Positions 8,450-17,796 of a DNA stretch of 37,170 bases are shown in pieces. The DNA lies in NCBI GenBank assembly GCA_903831825.1, contig CAIKZE010000179.1, forward strand, positions 1 through 37,170. The letters are read 5' to 3'. The stretch comes from an uncultured Lentisphaeria bacterium. GTDB taxonomy: Bacteria > Verrucomicrobiota > Lentisphaeria > Victivallales > Victivallaceae. The notes under the pieces were generated by a model. That model was not told the origin of the DNA. It ran no database searches and saw nothing but the letters and a program-made list of their open reading frames with translations. Each line of letters starts with the position of its first letter. Position 1 is the first letter of the stretch. The position numbers were made by a program, and so were the translations under genes.

Positions 8450-10477
8450 TTATCCGTTGCAGCAACCGCCGCCGCAATTGCAGCCGCAGCCGAAAAATTT
8501 CTTGATGGTTTCCACAACCGCTTCCGGCGTGAAACCGAATTTTTCGGCAAGCACATTGTAGGGCGCTGATGCTCCGAAAGTATCCATTCCGATTGCCAGC
8601 CCGTCTCTGCCGACAAAACGATGCCAGCCGAACGTGCTGCCGGCTTCAATCGAAACACGGTTCAGGCAGTAACTGGGCAGAACTTCTTCCTGATAGTCAA
8701 CATCCTGCTTCAGGAACAGTTCCTGAGAAGGCATGGAGACCACTCTGACCTTGACGCCTTTGGCGCGGATCAAATCGGCGGCCGACAGCGCCAGATTGAC
8801 TTCGGAACCGGTGGCAATCATGATCATGTCGAAATCTTCATCGTCACTGAGCACATAAGCGCCTTTGGCGACATCAACCCTGGCGGCCTGTTCCGGGGTA
8901 AACGGCGCGAGGTCCTGGCGGGTCAGCAGAATCGCGACCGGGCCTTTGGCTTGCAGCGCCGCCGCCCAGGCATGAGCTACTTCATGGGCTTCCGCCGGAC
9001 GGAGCAGAGTAACGCCGGGAATCGAACGCAGCATCGCCATCTGTTCGATGGGCTCGTGCGTCGGACCGTCTTCGCCGACGTAGAATGAGTCATGGGTAAA
9101 TACATAGATTTCATGCAATCCCTGAATCGACGCCAGACGGATTGCCGGTTTCATGTAATCGGAGAATACAAAGAAAGTTGAAGTATACGGAATAATGGTT
9201 TCGTACAAGGCCATGCCGTTGCCGGCCATGCCCATCGCCAGTTCGCGCACGCCGAAATGGAAATTGCAGCCGCCGCGGTTTGCCGGATTAAAGTCGGGCG
9301 CGTCCTTGATGTTGGTCTTGGTGGACGGCGCCAGGTCGGCTGCGCCGCCGATAAGTGACGGCACGAGCGCGGCGGCGCGCTGGAGAACTTCACCGCCGGA
9401 AACGCGGGTGGCAATCGGTTTGCCGACCGGAGTTACTTTCAGCAGTTCTTCCAGGATATTTGCCGGAACCGTGCGGTTGAGCATTTTGGAAATAAGCTCG
9501 GCTTTGTCCGGATTGTCATTGATGAACGCCTGGAATTTCTTGTCCCAGCCGGCGGCTTCAGTGATGAGCGACTCAACGCGCTGGTCGATGAATGCTTTGA
9601 CTTCAGGCATGACAAAGAAAGGTTCCGCGGGCATGCCGAGGTTTTTCTTGGTGGCTTCGACTTCTTCCGCGCCGAGCGGTTCGCCGTGCGCTGAAGATTT
9701 GCCCTGTTTATTGGGCGAGCCGAAACCGATCTTGGTTTTGCCGATGATCAAAGTGGGGCGGCCGTCGGAAACGACCGCTTCGGCCAGCGCCTTGTCGCAC
9801 TGTTCAATATCATTGGCATTGGCGATGTTGATTACGCGCCATTCGTATGCGACAAACCTTGCGCCCACGTTTTCAGAGAAAGCGAGGTTGGTTGAACCTT
9901 CGATGGTGATTGAGTTGTCGTCATAAAAACAGATGAGGTTGTCAAGTTTCTGATGTCCGGCCAGAGAAGCTGCTTCGGAGGTGACGCCTTCCATCATGCA
10001 GCCGTCGCCGCACATAATGAATATCTTGCTGTCAACCAGGCCGGACTTGTCCAGGCCGGTTTTAGCGGCGAAATATTTGTTTGCCATGGACATGCCGACC
10101 GCGGACGCAAAACCGCTGCCCAGCGGACCGGTAGTGATATCGGCCCCGGCGGTATGATTATATTCCGGATGTCCCGGAGTCTTGCTGCCCCACTGTCTGA
10201 ACTGCTTGAGTTCATCTATCGTCAGGCCGTAATCGAACAGGTGCAGCAGCGAATATTCCAGCATGGAACCATGTCCGGCGGAGAGGATAAATCTGTCGCG
10301 TCCCAGCCATTTGGGGTTCTTCGGATTGTGTTTCATGTATTTGTACCACAAGGTGAACGCGAAGTCGGCGCATCCCATCGGCATGCCGGGGTGGCCGGAT
10401 TTAGCCTTCTGAACGGCTTCCGCGGACAATACGCGGATCGTATTTGCCGCCAGTTTTGACAATTGCAAGTCGAGCAT
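8450..10477 (-). CDS. tkt: Transketolase with unusual Cys/Gly-rich tail
   Basis: This 675-residue protein is a full-length transketolase, moving two-carbon ketol units in the pentose phosphate pathway with thiamine diphosphate. Seen motifs are the N-terminal SGHPGMPMG and AGHGSML (residues 27-71), the cofactor motif beginning GDG at 157 and ending near [11 protein letters not shown], the pyrimidine-domain [12 protein letters not shown], and the substrate/phosphate segment near [15 protein letters not shown]. The length is about ten residues over the usual. The excess is a C-terminal tail, [15 protein letters not shown], with six cysteines, which is not part of the catalytic fold. A ribosome site AAAGGA precedes the ATG. 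The gene is alone, with a terminator at 8393-8434 and a possible promoter near 10530-10558. Confidence 0.95.
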   Translation of the reverse strand: MLDLQLSKLAANTIRVLSAEAVQKAKSGHPGMPMGCADFAFTLWYKYMKHNPKNPKWLGRDRFILSAGHGSMLEYSLLHLFDYGLTIDELKQFRQWGSKTPGHPEYNHTAGADITTGPLGSGFASAVGMSMANKYFAAKTGLDKSGLVDSKIFIMCGDGCMMEGVTSEAASLAGHQKLDNLICFYDDNSITIEGSTNLAFSENVGARFVAYEWRVINIANANDIEQCDKALAEAVVSDGRPTLIIGKTKIGFGSPNKQGKSSAHGEPLGAEEVEATKKNLGMPAEPFFVMPEVKAFIDQRVESLITEAAGWDKKFQAFINDNPDKAELISKMLNRTVPANILEELLKVTPVGKPIATRVSGGEVLQRAAALVPSLIGGAADLAPSTKTNIKDAPDFNPANRGGCNFHFGVRELAMGMAGNGMALYETIIPYTSTFFVFSDYMKPAIRLASIQGLHEIYVFTHDSFYVGEDGPTHEPIEQMAMLRSIPGVTLLRPAEAHEVAHAWAAALQAKGPVAILLTRQDLAPFTPEQAARVDVAKGAYVLSDDEDFDMIMIATGSEVNLALSAADLIRAKGVKVRVVSMPSQELFLKQDVDYQEEVLPSYCLNRVSIEAGSTFGWHRFVGRDGLAIGMDTFGASAPYNVLAEKFGFTPEAVVETIKKFFGCGCNCGGGCCNG

Positions 10478-10529
10478 CTTCTAAACATCCTTTCTTTTTA
10501 TTGAATCTGATTGGAAATTTTAACTAAAT

Positions 10530-10558
10530 AAGATAATTTCATTAAGGAGCATTTACAA
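10530..10558 (-). promoter_or_regulatory. Possible tkt promoter
   Basis: On the minus strand, TTGTAA (10553-10558) and TATCTT (10530-10535) are spaced by 17 bases, about 50-80 bases before the transketolase start. The match is moderate, and it lies just outside the edge of MITE-like element B. Confidence 0.35.
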
Positions 10559-10565
10559 ACCGTAA

Positions 10566-10840
10566 TTATACTCTGCACGGCTGAAAATTTAAAAATAGAC
10601 GAGCAGGATTGTGGATTGGATTTTTTCGATCCGACTGACAGGCGATATGGATATCGCCGGAAGGAGGAACGGAAAAATACGGACGCAAGACGCTCGCCGC
10701 AAAGCGGTTGCGATCTTTTGAGTTTGGATTCGCACTCTTCGAGCGCCTTCGATACCCCGGTATCGGCAGCCTCTCAGAATACGAACCAATTCTCAAAATC
10801 TTCGCAATCTATGTTAAATTTTCAGCCGTGCAGAGTATAA
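10566..10840. mobile_element. MITE-like element B (275 bp, 27-bp terminal inverted repeats)
   Basis: Bases 10566-10592 and 10814-10840 are perfect inverted repeats (outer end TTATACTCTGCACGGC). The interior has no gene and three hairpins: GGCGATAT/ATATCGCC (10641-10658), CCGC/GCGG (10697-10707) and CGATACC/GGTATCG (10750-10765). The order and spacing parallel element A at 606-883, and both share TTCGCAATCT near the right end, but the terminal repeats are different. The element sits between divergent tkt and ruvB and could contribute promoter sequence to either. Confidence 0.65.
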
Positions 10841-10950
10841 GTAGATAATTTAGAAAACTGACAAGGCACGCAGACGAAAAACAGCAGTTGAACTTTATGC
10901 CTATGTGTCTCTGAGATAACAACAACTAAAAAAAGGTTTATATACGCAAA

Positions 10951-11994
10951 ATGGCGGAACGGTTCATTACATCCACGCTTAACAAAAAAGACGCAACCCG
11001 TGACAATACGCTCAGGCCGCTGAAGTTCGCCGACTTTCCCGGACAGGTGAAAGTAAAGGAAAGAGTGGAACTCTATGTCGAAGCCGCCAAAGGCAGAAAC
11101 GAACCGCTTGGGCATCTGCTGCTCAGCGGCCCGCCCGGACTCGGCAAAACCACCCTCGCCTATATCATCGCGCACGAAAAAGGCGCTAATATCAAATCAT
11201 CCAGCGGCCCGGTGATTGAAAAACCCGGCGACCTGGCCGGACTTCTGACCTCGCTTGAAGAAGGCGACATCCTGTTCATTGACGAAATCCACCGTTTGAA
11301 CACTACCGTGGAAGAGTATCTGTACAGCGCCATGGAAGACTTTTTCATTGATATCATGATTGACCAGGGACCGGGAGCGCGTTCGGTGCGGCTGAACGTT
11401 CCCCGCTTTACCCTGCTTGGCGCGACTACCCGCCAGGGCATGCTGTCCGCGCCGCTGCGTTCACGCTTTGCCCTCGCCTGCCGGCTGGATTATTACAAAG
11501 TGGAAGATCTGGAAACCATTATCTGCCGTTCCGCCGGTATTCTCGGCATTACCATAGACCAGGAAGGCGCGCACGAAATAGCGCGCCGCTGCCGCGGCAC
11601 GCCGCGTATCGCCAACAATCTGCTGTGCTGGGCCAGGGACTATGCCCAGGTCAGGGCGGACAGCGCCATCACCGGAAAAACCGCTTCCGCCGCGCTGACG
11701 ATGCTTGATATCGACAACGAAGGACTGGACGAAATGGATAACCGGATACTGGAAGTCATTATCCAGAATTACAACGGCGGCCCGGTCGGCATTAAAACCA
11801 TTTCCGTGGCGGTAAGTGAAGACGAAGGCACTATTGAGGACGTCTACGAGCCGTTCCTGATCCAGGAAGGATACCTGATGCGGACCCCGCAGGGACGCGT
11901 GGCGACCAATAAGGCAAGAGAGAAACTCGGGCTTCCGCCCGTTCATAACCGCAAATCAAAATTTGATTCCGGACAGCCCGAACTTTTCCAATGA
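10951..11994 (+). CDS. ruvB: Holliday junction branch-migration ATPase RuvB
   Basis: This 347-residue protein is of normal family length. The N-terminal block [12 protein letters not shown] is typical of RuvB. Walker A GPPGLGKT lies at 60-67 and Walker B DEIH at 111-114. Arginine-finger/sensor segments ([21 protein letters not shown]) and the C-terminal winged helix ([39 protein letters not shown]) follow. With RuvA it forms the hexameric motor that moves Holliday junctions. ruvA and ruvC are not next to it. The nearest purine-rich stretch, AAAAAAAGG, is rather far (about 14 bases) from the ATG, so initiation may be weak. It reads away from tkt, with MITE-like element B in between. Confidence 0.96.
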   Translation: MAERFITSTLNKKDATRDNTLRPLKFADFPGQVKVKERVELYVEAAKGRNEPLGHLLLSGPPGLGKTTLAYIIAHEKGANIKSSSGPVIEKPGDLAGLLTSLEEGDILFIDEIHRLNTTVEEYLYSAMEDFFIDIMIDQGPGARSVRLNVPRFTLLGATTRQGMLSAPLRSRFALACRLDYYKVEDLETIICRSAGILGITIDQEGAHEIARRCRGTPRIANNLLCWARDYAQVRADSAITGKTASAALTMLDIDNEGLDEMDNRILEVIIQNYNGGPVGIKTISVAVSEDEGTIEDVYEPFLIQEGYLMRTPQGRVATNKAREKLGLPPVHNRKSKFDSGQPELFQ

Positions 11995-12058
11995 TTTTAT
12001 CTTATTATATAAGTAAAAACTTCGATTCGGTATTAATGCAAAATCCTTTATTGTAGAC

Positions 12059-12106
12059 TTGACAACAGTAACCTTACGCTTATATTTGATACTGATAATC
12101 ATTTTC
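12059..12106 (+). promoter_or_regulatory. Fur-controlled promoter of the fur-feo operon
   Basis: TTGACA (12059-12064) and TATATT (12081-12086) are spaced by 16 bases. The following 19 bases (12088-12106) match the classical Fur box GATAATGATAATCATTATC at 17 of 19 positions. The box covers the expected transcription start, so iron-loaded Fur should block initiation. This implies autoregulation of fur and iron repression of feoAB. Confidence 0.88.
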
Positions 12107-12119
12107 AGAAAGAAGATAT

Positions 12120-12560
12120 ATGAAGCGTTCGGCCAGGCATATTTTTGATCAATATTTGCAGGAAAATGGAATTCGCCGCAGCAAACCGCGAGAGCAGGTT
12201 TTTGATATTTTCATCAACACGGAAACGCATCTTACCGTGCTTAAACTTTATGAACTGACCAAGGCCCGTTATCCCAATATCGGTTACGCTACCGTTTATC
12301 GCGCCATGAAGATAATATGCGATGCGGGCATTGCCGATGAAATAAATTTCGGCGACGGCTTTAAACACTATGAACATAAATATGGTCACGAGCACCACGA
12401 CCACATGATATGCACTGAATGCAAAGAACTGATTGAAGTCCTGAATCCGGAGATTGAAGAAATGCAGCAGGCGCTGGCGCAAGCTTATGATTTCACCATT
12501 ACCAATCATAGGTTACAGATATTCGGCGTATGCGGCAAATGCAAGAAAGAACAAGGCTGA
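12120..12560 (+). CDS. fur: Ferric uptake regulator Fur
   Basis: This 146-residue metal-dependent repressor has an N-terminal winged helix (about 10-85; RSKPREQVFDIF and YATVYRAMKII). The dimerisation/metal part carries the histidine cluster HKYGHEHHDH (87-95) followed by two CxxC pairs, Cys98/Cys101 and Cys138/Cys141, which usually hold structural zinc. The length is normal for Fur. It is the first gene of an operon with feoA, feoB and a small Cys-rich membrane protein, and a strong Fur box lies just upstream. Among Fur-family members (Fur, Zur, PerR), the feo context favours iron. AGAAAGAAG precedes the ATG. Confidence 0.93.
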   Translation: MKRSARHIFDQYLQENGIRRSKPREQVFDIFINTETHLTVLKLYELTKARYPNIGYATVYRAMKIICDAGIADEINFGDGFKHYEHKYGHEHHDHMICTECKELIEVLNPEIEEMQQALAQAYDFTITNHRLQIFGVCGKCKKEQG

Positions 12561-12616
12561 ATGTTTTTAAATGAATATCAGCCATATTTTATAATAATTT
12601 AAGGTTATCAGACAAA

Positions 12617-12844
12617 ATGACATTAGCAGATGTGGAGGAAGGCAGCAATGCCGTAGTTGTTAGAATCAAAGGCGACAGCGCGATCAAACGGCGCCTGATG
12701 GACATGGGCATCACCCGCGGAGCGGTAATCAAAGTTGAGCGCTATGCTCCGCTGTACGACCCGATAGCAATTAAAGTAAAGGGCTATTCGCTGGCGCTGC
12801 GCGTGGCCGAAGGGCAAATGATCGAAGTGGAAATAGCGAAATGA
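12617..12844 (+). CDS. feoA: FeoA domain protein
   Basis: This 75-residue SH3-like cytosolic protein assists FeoB in Fe(II) uptake. The family pattern is visible: MTLADVEEGSNAVVVRI at the start, RRLMDMGITRGAVIKVE in the middle, and a final LRVAEGQMIEVE. It starts 56 bp after fur and ends one base before the feoB start, indicating tight translational coupling. The ribosome site is weak. Confidence 0.94.
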   Translation: MTLADVEEGSNAVVVRIKGDSAIKRRLMDMGITRGAVIKVERYAPLYDPIAIKVKGYSLALRVAEGQMIEVEIAK

Positions 12845-12845
12845 A

Positions 12846-15215
12846 ATGAAGAAACATTACAAAATAGCGGTTGTCGGCAACCCCAATTCCGGCAAAACCT
12901 GCCTGTTTAACGGCCTTACCGGAGCGTCCCAGCATGTCGGCAACTATCCCGGCGTCACGGTTGAATTTATTTCCGGAATGTCAGATTTTCATGGGGAAAA
13001 AGTGGAGATTACCGACCTGCCGGGTATTTACTCCATGACCGCATACTCCCAGGAGGAAATTGTTTCCAGGGACCACATTCTGAACCAGCATCCGGATTTG
13101 ATCCTGAACGTGGTGGACGCCAGCAACCTGGAACGCAATCTTTACCTTACGGCCCAACTGGTGGAACTGAACGTCCCGATGGTGATTGCGCTGAATATGA
13201 TTGACATTGCAGACCGGAAAGGCATTGCCATTGACTGCGCGGTGCTGTCATCCATCGTCGGCGCGGAAGCGGTTCCGACCATTGCCAGCCGGAAAGTCGG
13301 TTTCGACGAACTGAAAAATGTCTGCCTCAAGGCTATCCGCGCCCGAAAACTGCCTCATCCGACAGAGTTTCCGCACGAATTGGAAAGTGTGCTGCCGGAA
13401 CTGGAAAAGGCGATTTCCGGCATGAAAGATATTGCCGGCGAGCCGCCGGCGCGCTGGGTTGCGCTGAAACTGCTGGAAGACGACCAACTGGTGCTGGAAA
13501 AGATTAGTCAAAGCAGTGAGTGGGAGAATATTTCAAAAGCGCTGCAAAAGGCCAAACATCAGATTGAGCTGCATTCCCATGAGGATTCCCCTACTGCCGT
13601 CGCCGAATCCAGGCATGCTTTCGCCGCCGGCGCAATTCATGCGGCAATCCAGATGTCTGAAAATGCCAGGCTGATGCTGTCCGACAGAATTGACCGGTTT
13701 GTCTGCAACCGTTTTCTCGGCCCGATCATCCTCTGCGCAATTGTCTACTCGCTCTTCATCTTTGTTTTTCAAATCTCCAGAGAAATCAACTGGATCCCGC
13801 TGTTCAACGGTGCCTGGACCAGTCCAACCGGCTTGCTGGAACTGTTTTTTGCCGGGCTCAACCGGTTTGCCGGAAATGTCATCGCCCTCCCCTGGCTGAA
13901 ATCACTGGTTTGTGACGGCGTCATCAGCGGGGTCGGCAGCGTAATGAGTTTTGTCCCGCTTATCTTTTTCATGTTTCTGTTCATCTCCGCATTGGAAGAC
14001 TCCGGCTATATCGCCCGTGTGGCGTTCATCATGGACCGCCTGCTGAAGTTGTTCGGGCTTCAGGGTAAATCCATTCTGGCGATGCTCATTTCCGGCGGCC
14101 TCGGCGCGGGCGGCTGCGCCGTTCCCGGCGTGATGGCGGCGAGGACGCTGCGGGAAGAGAAAGACCGGCTGATCACCATCCTGGTCGCGCCGTTCATGAA
14201 CTGCGGGGCTAAAATGCCGGTTTACGCCATGCTGATCGCGGCGTTTTTCGCCAGCGCGCAGGGCGCGATGATGTTTCTGCTGTGGATGATCTCCTGGGCA
14301 TTCGCGCTGGGCTCGGCATTCGTGTTGCGCAAAACCATTATTCGCGGCGAACAGACGCCGTTTGTCATGGAACTGCCGGTTTACCATCTGCCGACATTGA
14401 ACGGCGTCCTGATTGATACCTGGAACCGGACCTATATGTATATCAAGAAAGCGGCAACCGTGATTCTCGCCGTCAACCTGATTCTGTGGACGCTGATGTA
14501 TTACCCCAGATACGATGCGAAATCGCTGGAAGACAGCATTAAAACCGCCGGCAGCATTTTCATAAATCAAGCTCAGCACACGCCGTATGCGGCCATTTTC
14601 ACCGCGGACGAACTTGAGCATACAGTCACATTCCTGAAAAAATATCCAATCCAGTTAAAAAAATCCCCTGAAGGACTGCCCAAAATCAGACAGAATTTCG
14701 CGCTGGAACTGGAATCTTATAAACACGGCGGGAGCACGGCGAATGAGGCAGTCATTAAAGCATACGCCGTATATCATGAAAAAGTTACGGAGCTGAGCAA
14801 TCAAGCAGCTCAACAGCAGCTTCAACATTCTTTCGCCGGGATGGCCGGAACTTTCATGACTCCGCTAACCAGGATGGCCGGATTCGAATGGAAAGAAAAT
14901 ATTGCCTTGATCGGCGGGCTGGCCGCCAAAGAGGTGGTTTTGGGAACCCTCGGCACTGCATACGCCATGGGAGAAACCGCGGACGGCGATTCCTCCTCCA
15001 TTTCACAGCAACTGGCGGAAGACCCCGGCTGGAGCCGTATCCGCGCCTTCGCCATGATGGTATTTGTAATGGCTTACGCTCCGTGTCTGGTAACCCTGGT
15101 GACGATCAAAAAAGAAACCGGCAAATGGCGCTGGGCGATATTCTCCGCCGTTTACAGCACGGTTCTGGCGTTCATCGCCGCGGTTCTGATTTATCAGATC
15201 GGTTCAATATTCTGA
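12846..15215 (+). CDS. feoB: Ferrous iron transporter FeoB
   Basis: This 789-residue inner-membrane Fe(II) transporter has an N-terminal G domain: G1 GNPNSGKT (11-18), G2 GVTVE, G3 DLPG (57-60) and G4 NMID (117-120). A helical regulatory spacer follows to about 270. The C-terminal membrane part has the gate motifs (SGGLGAGGCAVPGVMAAR, APFMNCGAKMPVY) and the second conserved block GGLAAKEVVLGTLGTAYA. Residues roughly 555-660 form a long soluble stretch between membrane segments that ends in QLQHSFAGMAG, as in other FeoB proteins. It starts one base after feoA. The next gene is a small Cys-rich membrane protein typical of Feo operons. Confidence 0.96.
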   Translation: MKKHYKIAVVGNPNSGKTCLFNGLTGASQHVGNYPGVTVEFISGMSDFHGEKVEITDLPGIYSMTAYSQEEIVSRDHILNQHPDLILNVVDASNLERNLYLTAQLVELNVPMVIALNMIDIADRKGIAIDCAVLSSIVGAEAVPTIASRKVGFDELKNVCLKAIRARKLPHPTEFPHELESVLPELEKAISGMKDIAGEPPARWVALKLLEDDQLVLEKISQSSEWENISKALQKAKHQIELHSHEDSPTAVAESRHAFAAGAIHAAIQMSENARLMLSDRIDRFVCNRFLGPIILCAIVYSLFIFVFQISREINWIPLFNGAWTSPTGLLELFFAGLNRFAGNVIALPWLKSLVCDGVISGVGSVMSFVPLIFFMFLFISALEDSGYIARVAFIMDRLLKLFGLQGKSILAMLISGGLGAGGCAVPGVMAARTLREEKDRLITILVAPFMNCGAKMPVYAMLIAAFFASAQGAMMFLLWMISWAFALGSAFVLRKTIIRGEQTPFVMELPVYHLPTLNGVLIDTWNRTYMYIKKAATVILAVNLILWTLMYYPRYDAKSLEDSIKTAGSIFINQAQHTPYAAIFTADELEHTVTFLKKYPIQLKKSPEGLPKIRQNFALELESYKHGGSTANEAVIKAYAVYHEKVTELSNQAAQQQLQHSFAGMAGTFMTPLTRMAGFEWKENIALIGGLAAKEVVLGTLGTAYAMGETADGDSSSISQQLAEDPGWSRIRAFAMMVFVMAYAPCLVTLVTIKKETGKWRWAIFSAVYSTVLAFIAAVLIYQIGSIF

Positions 15216-15228
15216 ATAAGGAGGAATT

Positions 15229-15399
15229 ATGGAGTACATCGTCATCGGATTAGTCGTGCTGGGCGCGGGAATCTTCCTGTTCCGTTATTTCCGTAAAACG
15301 GTAAAAGAAGGCTCCTGCCCGGATTGCGCCTGCGCCAAGCATTGCGGACAGCAGGACAAGGACAAATGCGGGCAGGATTCAAAAACCGAAGAAAAGTAA
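15229..15399 (+). CDS. Small FeoB-associated Cys-rich membrane protein
   Basis: This 56-residue protein follows feoB by 13 bases, with an ideal ribosome site AAGGAGG (15218-15224) before its ATG. One membrane helix occupies residues 3-19 (IVIGLVVLGAGIFLFRY). A short cytoplasmic tail carries the cluster CPDCACAKHC and a fifth cysteine at 47. This layout matches the FeoB-associated Cys-rich family (PF12669-type) found at the end of Feo operons, sometimes treated as a FeoC substitute. Its function is not established; iron or redox sensing at the FeoB pore is a reasonable guess. Confidence 0.88.
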   Translation: MEYIVIGLVVLGAGIFLFRYFRKTVKEGSCPDCACAKHCGQQDKDKCGQDSKTEEK

Positions 15400-15809
15400 A
15401 ACATATTCTCGCACAAAGGCGCAAAGGCACAGAGATTTACCCGCCGAAGGCGTGGAATCTTTTTTAATATGAAAGGCATGAAGAAAGTTAAGACAAAAAC
15501 TGTTTACTGATTTGAAACTCTCTTTTTCCTTTGAAAAGCTTTTCAAATTTATGAGAGTTCCTTATTCCTAAAACTGCGAGTACCGCTGTCCGCTGCTGAC
15601 TTCTATATTCATCGCTCTCCGATTACTTAATCTGCCAAGCTTTCTCTGTGCTTGCTTTCCTTATATCAGTTGGATATTCCGTGTTGGATATTGGATATTC
15701 AAATTCTGCCTTTCCGGCTGTTTAACCTGCCAAGCGTTCCTCTACAAACGGTTCCATTATGGCCGTTATTCATTCGTAATTTTTGCATAGAATGGAGTTG
15801 CGACAACAA
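15400..15809. other. Gene-free spacer with short repeats
   Basis: No gene is recognised. Bases 15411-15434 form a roughly 9-bp-period block (GCACAAAGG, CGCAAAGGC, ACAGAG). They run into a 16-base string at 15433-15448 that recurs exactly at 37080-37095. A palindrome TTTGAAAAGCTTTTCAAA sits at about 15531-15548. CTGCCAAGC occurs near 15632 and again near 15727, and GGATATT recurs three times around 15672-15697. Nothing here looks like a convincing terminator for the feo operon. Confidence 0.6.
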
Positions 15810-16292
15810 TCAATGCTGATTTTTCTTTATCCATATCCATAATAATGCATTATTATCTTTATATAAAAGGGTACAGTCAACCCCATTTATGCCGATACCA
15901 AACCGCAAACAGTTATATTCTGCCGAATAATTGTAAGGGAATGGGAGACCTTCTTTATCATATAAGTGACCTTGCTCTATTTTTCTGGGGAATGGTTCAA
16001 GTTCCTTCAATGCAATCAACTTATTGAGTTTCTCTTTGTCCATTTTTCCACAAATCCAATATTCAGGACAACGTATATTTGTAACGCTATAACATGTAAT
16101 ATCTCCTTGAGTTTGGAAAATATTACATTCTTCAAAATATGGAATCTGTTTTTTAGCTTCTTCTATATCCGCTTTAAATAGAGTCCTTTTAGGATTTATA
16201 CCTATCCAGAAATAATATAATACTAAGGGAACAAGAATTGCTGATATGAAAATTTTATTTTTAATCAATAATAGCCAAAATGGCTTTTTCAT
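15810..16292 (-). CDS. Hypothetical membrane-anchored protein
   Basis: This 160-residue protein matches no family that I recognise. It begins MKKPFWLLLIKNKIFISAIL, a basic start followed by one membrane helix (about residues 6-30, ending VPLVLYYFWIGI). The remainder is a soluble domain that would face outward, with scattered cysteines (about seven) and aromatic residues. GGGAG lies 6 bases before the ATG, supporting the start. The gene is visibly more AT-rich than rsmG or the feo genes and stands alone between gene-free spacers, which hints at a later acquisition. The function is unknown. Confidence 0.65.
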   Translation of the reverse strand: MKKPFWLLLIKNKIFISAILVPLVLYYFWIGINPKRTLFKADIEEAKKQIPYFEECNIFQTQGDITCYSVTNIRCPEYWICGKMDKEKLNKLIALKELEPFPRKIEQGHLYDKEGLPFPYNYSAEYNCLRFGIGINGVDCTLLYKDNNALLWIWIKKNQH

Positions 16293-16442
16293 TTTTTAAC
16301 TCCCAAGATATTTCTACTAAAAACTAAAATTTATTATTATCTGAGCAGGTCCGACTTCCTCTTTGGCTATTTTCTGTGCATGAATTATCATATATCATTA
16401 AAAAATGGCTGTTAAATAACTTTTCTTCCAATTAAATACGAT

Positions 16443-17111
16443 TTATGCAAACAGGAACTGGCGCTGACCGCTGCCGCCGGGCAGCTCAAAGACTGAAGTC
16501 GTCCGCCACTTCAATCCATATTTTGCCGAAGCTTTTCCGACCTCTTCGATTTCAGCGGCAATCTGATCCGGAGTTTTATAAAAGATGAACTTCCCGTTCT
16601 TTTTAAGCAGTTGGCGATTCTCGCGGAACAGCGACCTGGCGTCGGCGACCGCGCGGGCGGAAACGACATCAAATCTTTCGCACCAACCCGGTTTGTGCGG
16701 CAACTCCTTGGAACGGGCTGTGACCACTTCGAGATTGCGTATTTCAAGTTTCTCCGCCGCCAGTTCGACAAATCTCGTCTTTTTCGCAATGGAGTCAATC
16801 GCTGTAATCTTGAGTTGAGGGAAAGCCAGCGCCAGCGGGATCGCCGGAAAACCTGCCCCGCAGCCGATATCCGCCAACGTCAGGGAATCAGTCGCCAGTT
16901 CAGGGAAAAAGCGGGCTATCGCAATCGAATCGGCAATATGCCGGTCCCAGAAAGCGGGTTCATCCTCGATTCTGGTCAGATTAACGTCCTGATTGGCAGC
17001 CGTAAGGAGAGTGTACAGATTAAGGCATTTTTCAATAAAAACGCCGGGATCGGCAATATGACATTGAACGCAAAATGGTTCCAACTCAAAATGCGCATTG
17101 ATATTCGGCAC
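16443..17111 (-). CDS. rsmG: 16S rRNA (guanine-527-N7)-methyltransferase RsmG
   Basis: This 222-residue SAM-dependent methyltransferase modifies G527 of 16S rRNA. The SAM-binding core ADIGCGAGFPAIPLALAFP lies at about 88-106. The RsmG-specific N-terminal block (NLTRIEDEPAFWDRHIADS) is at about 50-66. Later segments TAIDSIAKKTRFVE and VSARAVADARSL are family-typical. The start codon is GTG, chosen because AAGGGGGTGA lies immediately before it, overlapping the stop of the upstream membrane-protein gene. The two genes are 3 bases apart and should be co-translated. Confidence 0.93.
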   Translation of the reverse strand: MPNINAHFELEPFCVQCHIADPGVFIEKCLNLYTLLTAANQDVNLTRIEDEPAFWDRHIADSIAIARFFPELATDSLTLADIGCGAGFPAIPLALAFPQLKITAIDSIAKKTRFVELAAEKLEIRNLEVVTARSKELPHKPGWCERFDVVSARAVADARSLFRENRQLLKKNGKFIFYKTPDQIAAEIEEVGKASAKYGLKWRTTSVFELPGGSGQRQFLFA

Positions 17112-17114
17112 AAC

Positions 17115-17675
17115 TCACCCCCTTGTCAGGTGCATAATCCCGACAATCAGGCTGTAGCCGGCAAAAAACATGAAAAAGCCTGCGGAAACAGTCCGCCAGA
17201 GCATGTCTTTGGCAGTCAGGCGGATGAAATCACGCAGCAGATGCGGTTTGGCGGACAGAAAAAGCCCGGCGATGCCGATAACCCAACTGATGATAGCCAT
17301 AATCCAGGCCGCCGGAGTATGGAAAGTGAACGATTCATGCAGAAAATAGATAGCGCTGAGGATTAAAATACCGCCAAACGCCCGCGAAAAAAGATAATCC
17401 AGAAAAAGGCAGCCCAGCACCGTGCAGATGAATACCAGCGGATAAAGCCATCCCACCAGCCAGGCCCAATCCTGCACAATCGGCGTGGCATGCGGCACAC
17501 ACCAGAGCAGCGCCAGAAAACCGAGAATCGTCCCGGCGGTACGGTTCCTGGGCAATTTTTCCCAGACCGCGAGATTGGTCAAGTTCATCCGCCAGCACCA
17601 TATTCCAATTACCGCCGAGATCGCGGCGGTAAAGACTAAACTGCAACAATAAATATTATAATCTGTCACTATCAT
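17115..17675 (-). CDS. Hypothetical multi-pass membrane protein
   Basis: This 186-residue protein has about five hydrophobic segments (near residues 8-28, 48-62, 74-92, 95-112, 130-146 and a last one near 165-182), so it is an integral inner-membrane protein. I do not recognise the family. Charged residues are few and mostly in loops. It lies directly upstream of rsmG, with the rsmG ribosome site inside its final codons, so the pair forms an operon. AAGG precedes the ATG. Function cannot be read from the sequence. Confidence 0.7.
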   Translation of the reverse strand: MIVTDYNIYCCSLVFTAAISAVIGIWCWRMNLTNLAVWEKLPRNRTAGTILGFLALLWCVPHATPIVQDWAWLVGWLYPLVFICTVLGCLFLDYLFSRAFGGILILSAIYFLHESFTFHTPAAWIMAIISWVIGIAGLFLSAKPHLLRDFIRLTAKDMLWRTVSAGFFMFFAGYSLIVGIMHLTRG

Positions 17676-17796
17676 TAACCTTATAATGAGTTATCAGCAA
17701 AAACCTAAACGTTAATATTAGCATGAAAACCATGAACTGTAAATCAATCTTCTGAAAAAAATGCCAATGTTTCAAGTCCAGGGATATTTCAATCAC

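Noticed and set aside
13902-14621. Antisense frame (239 codons) opposite feoB.
   Set aside because: Shadow of the transmembrane region of feoB; His/Arg/Gln-rich product with no motif.
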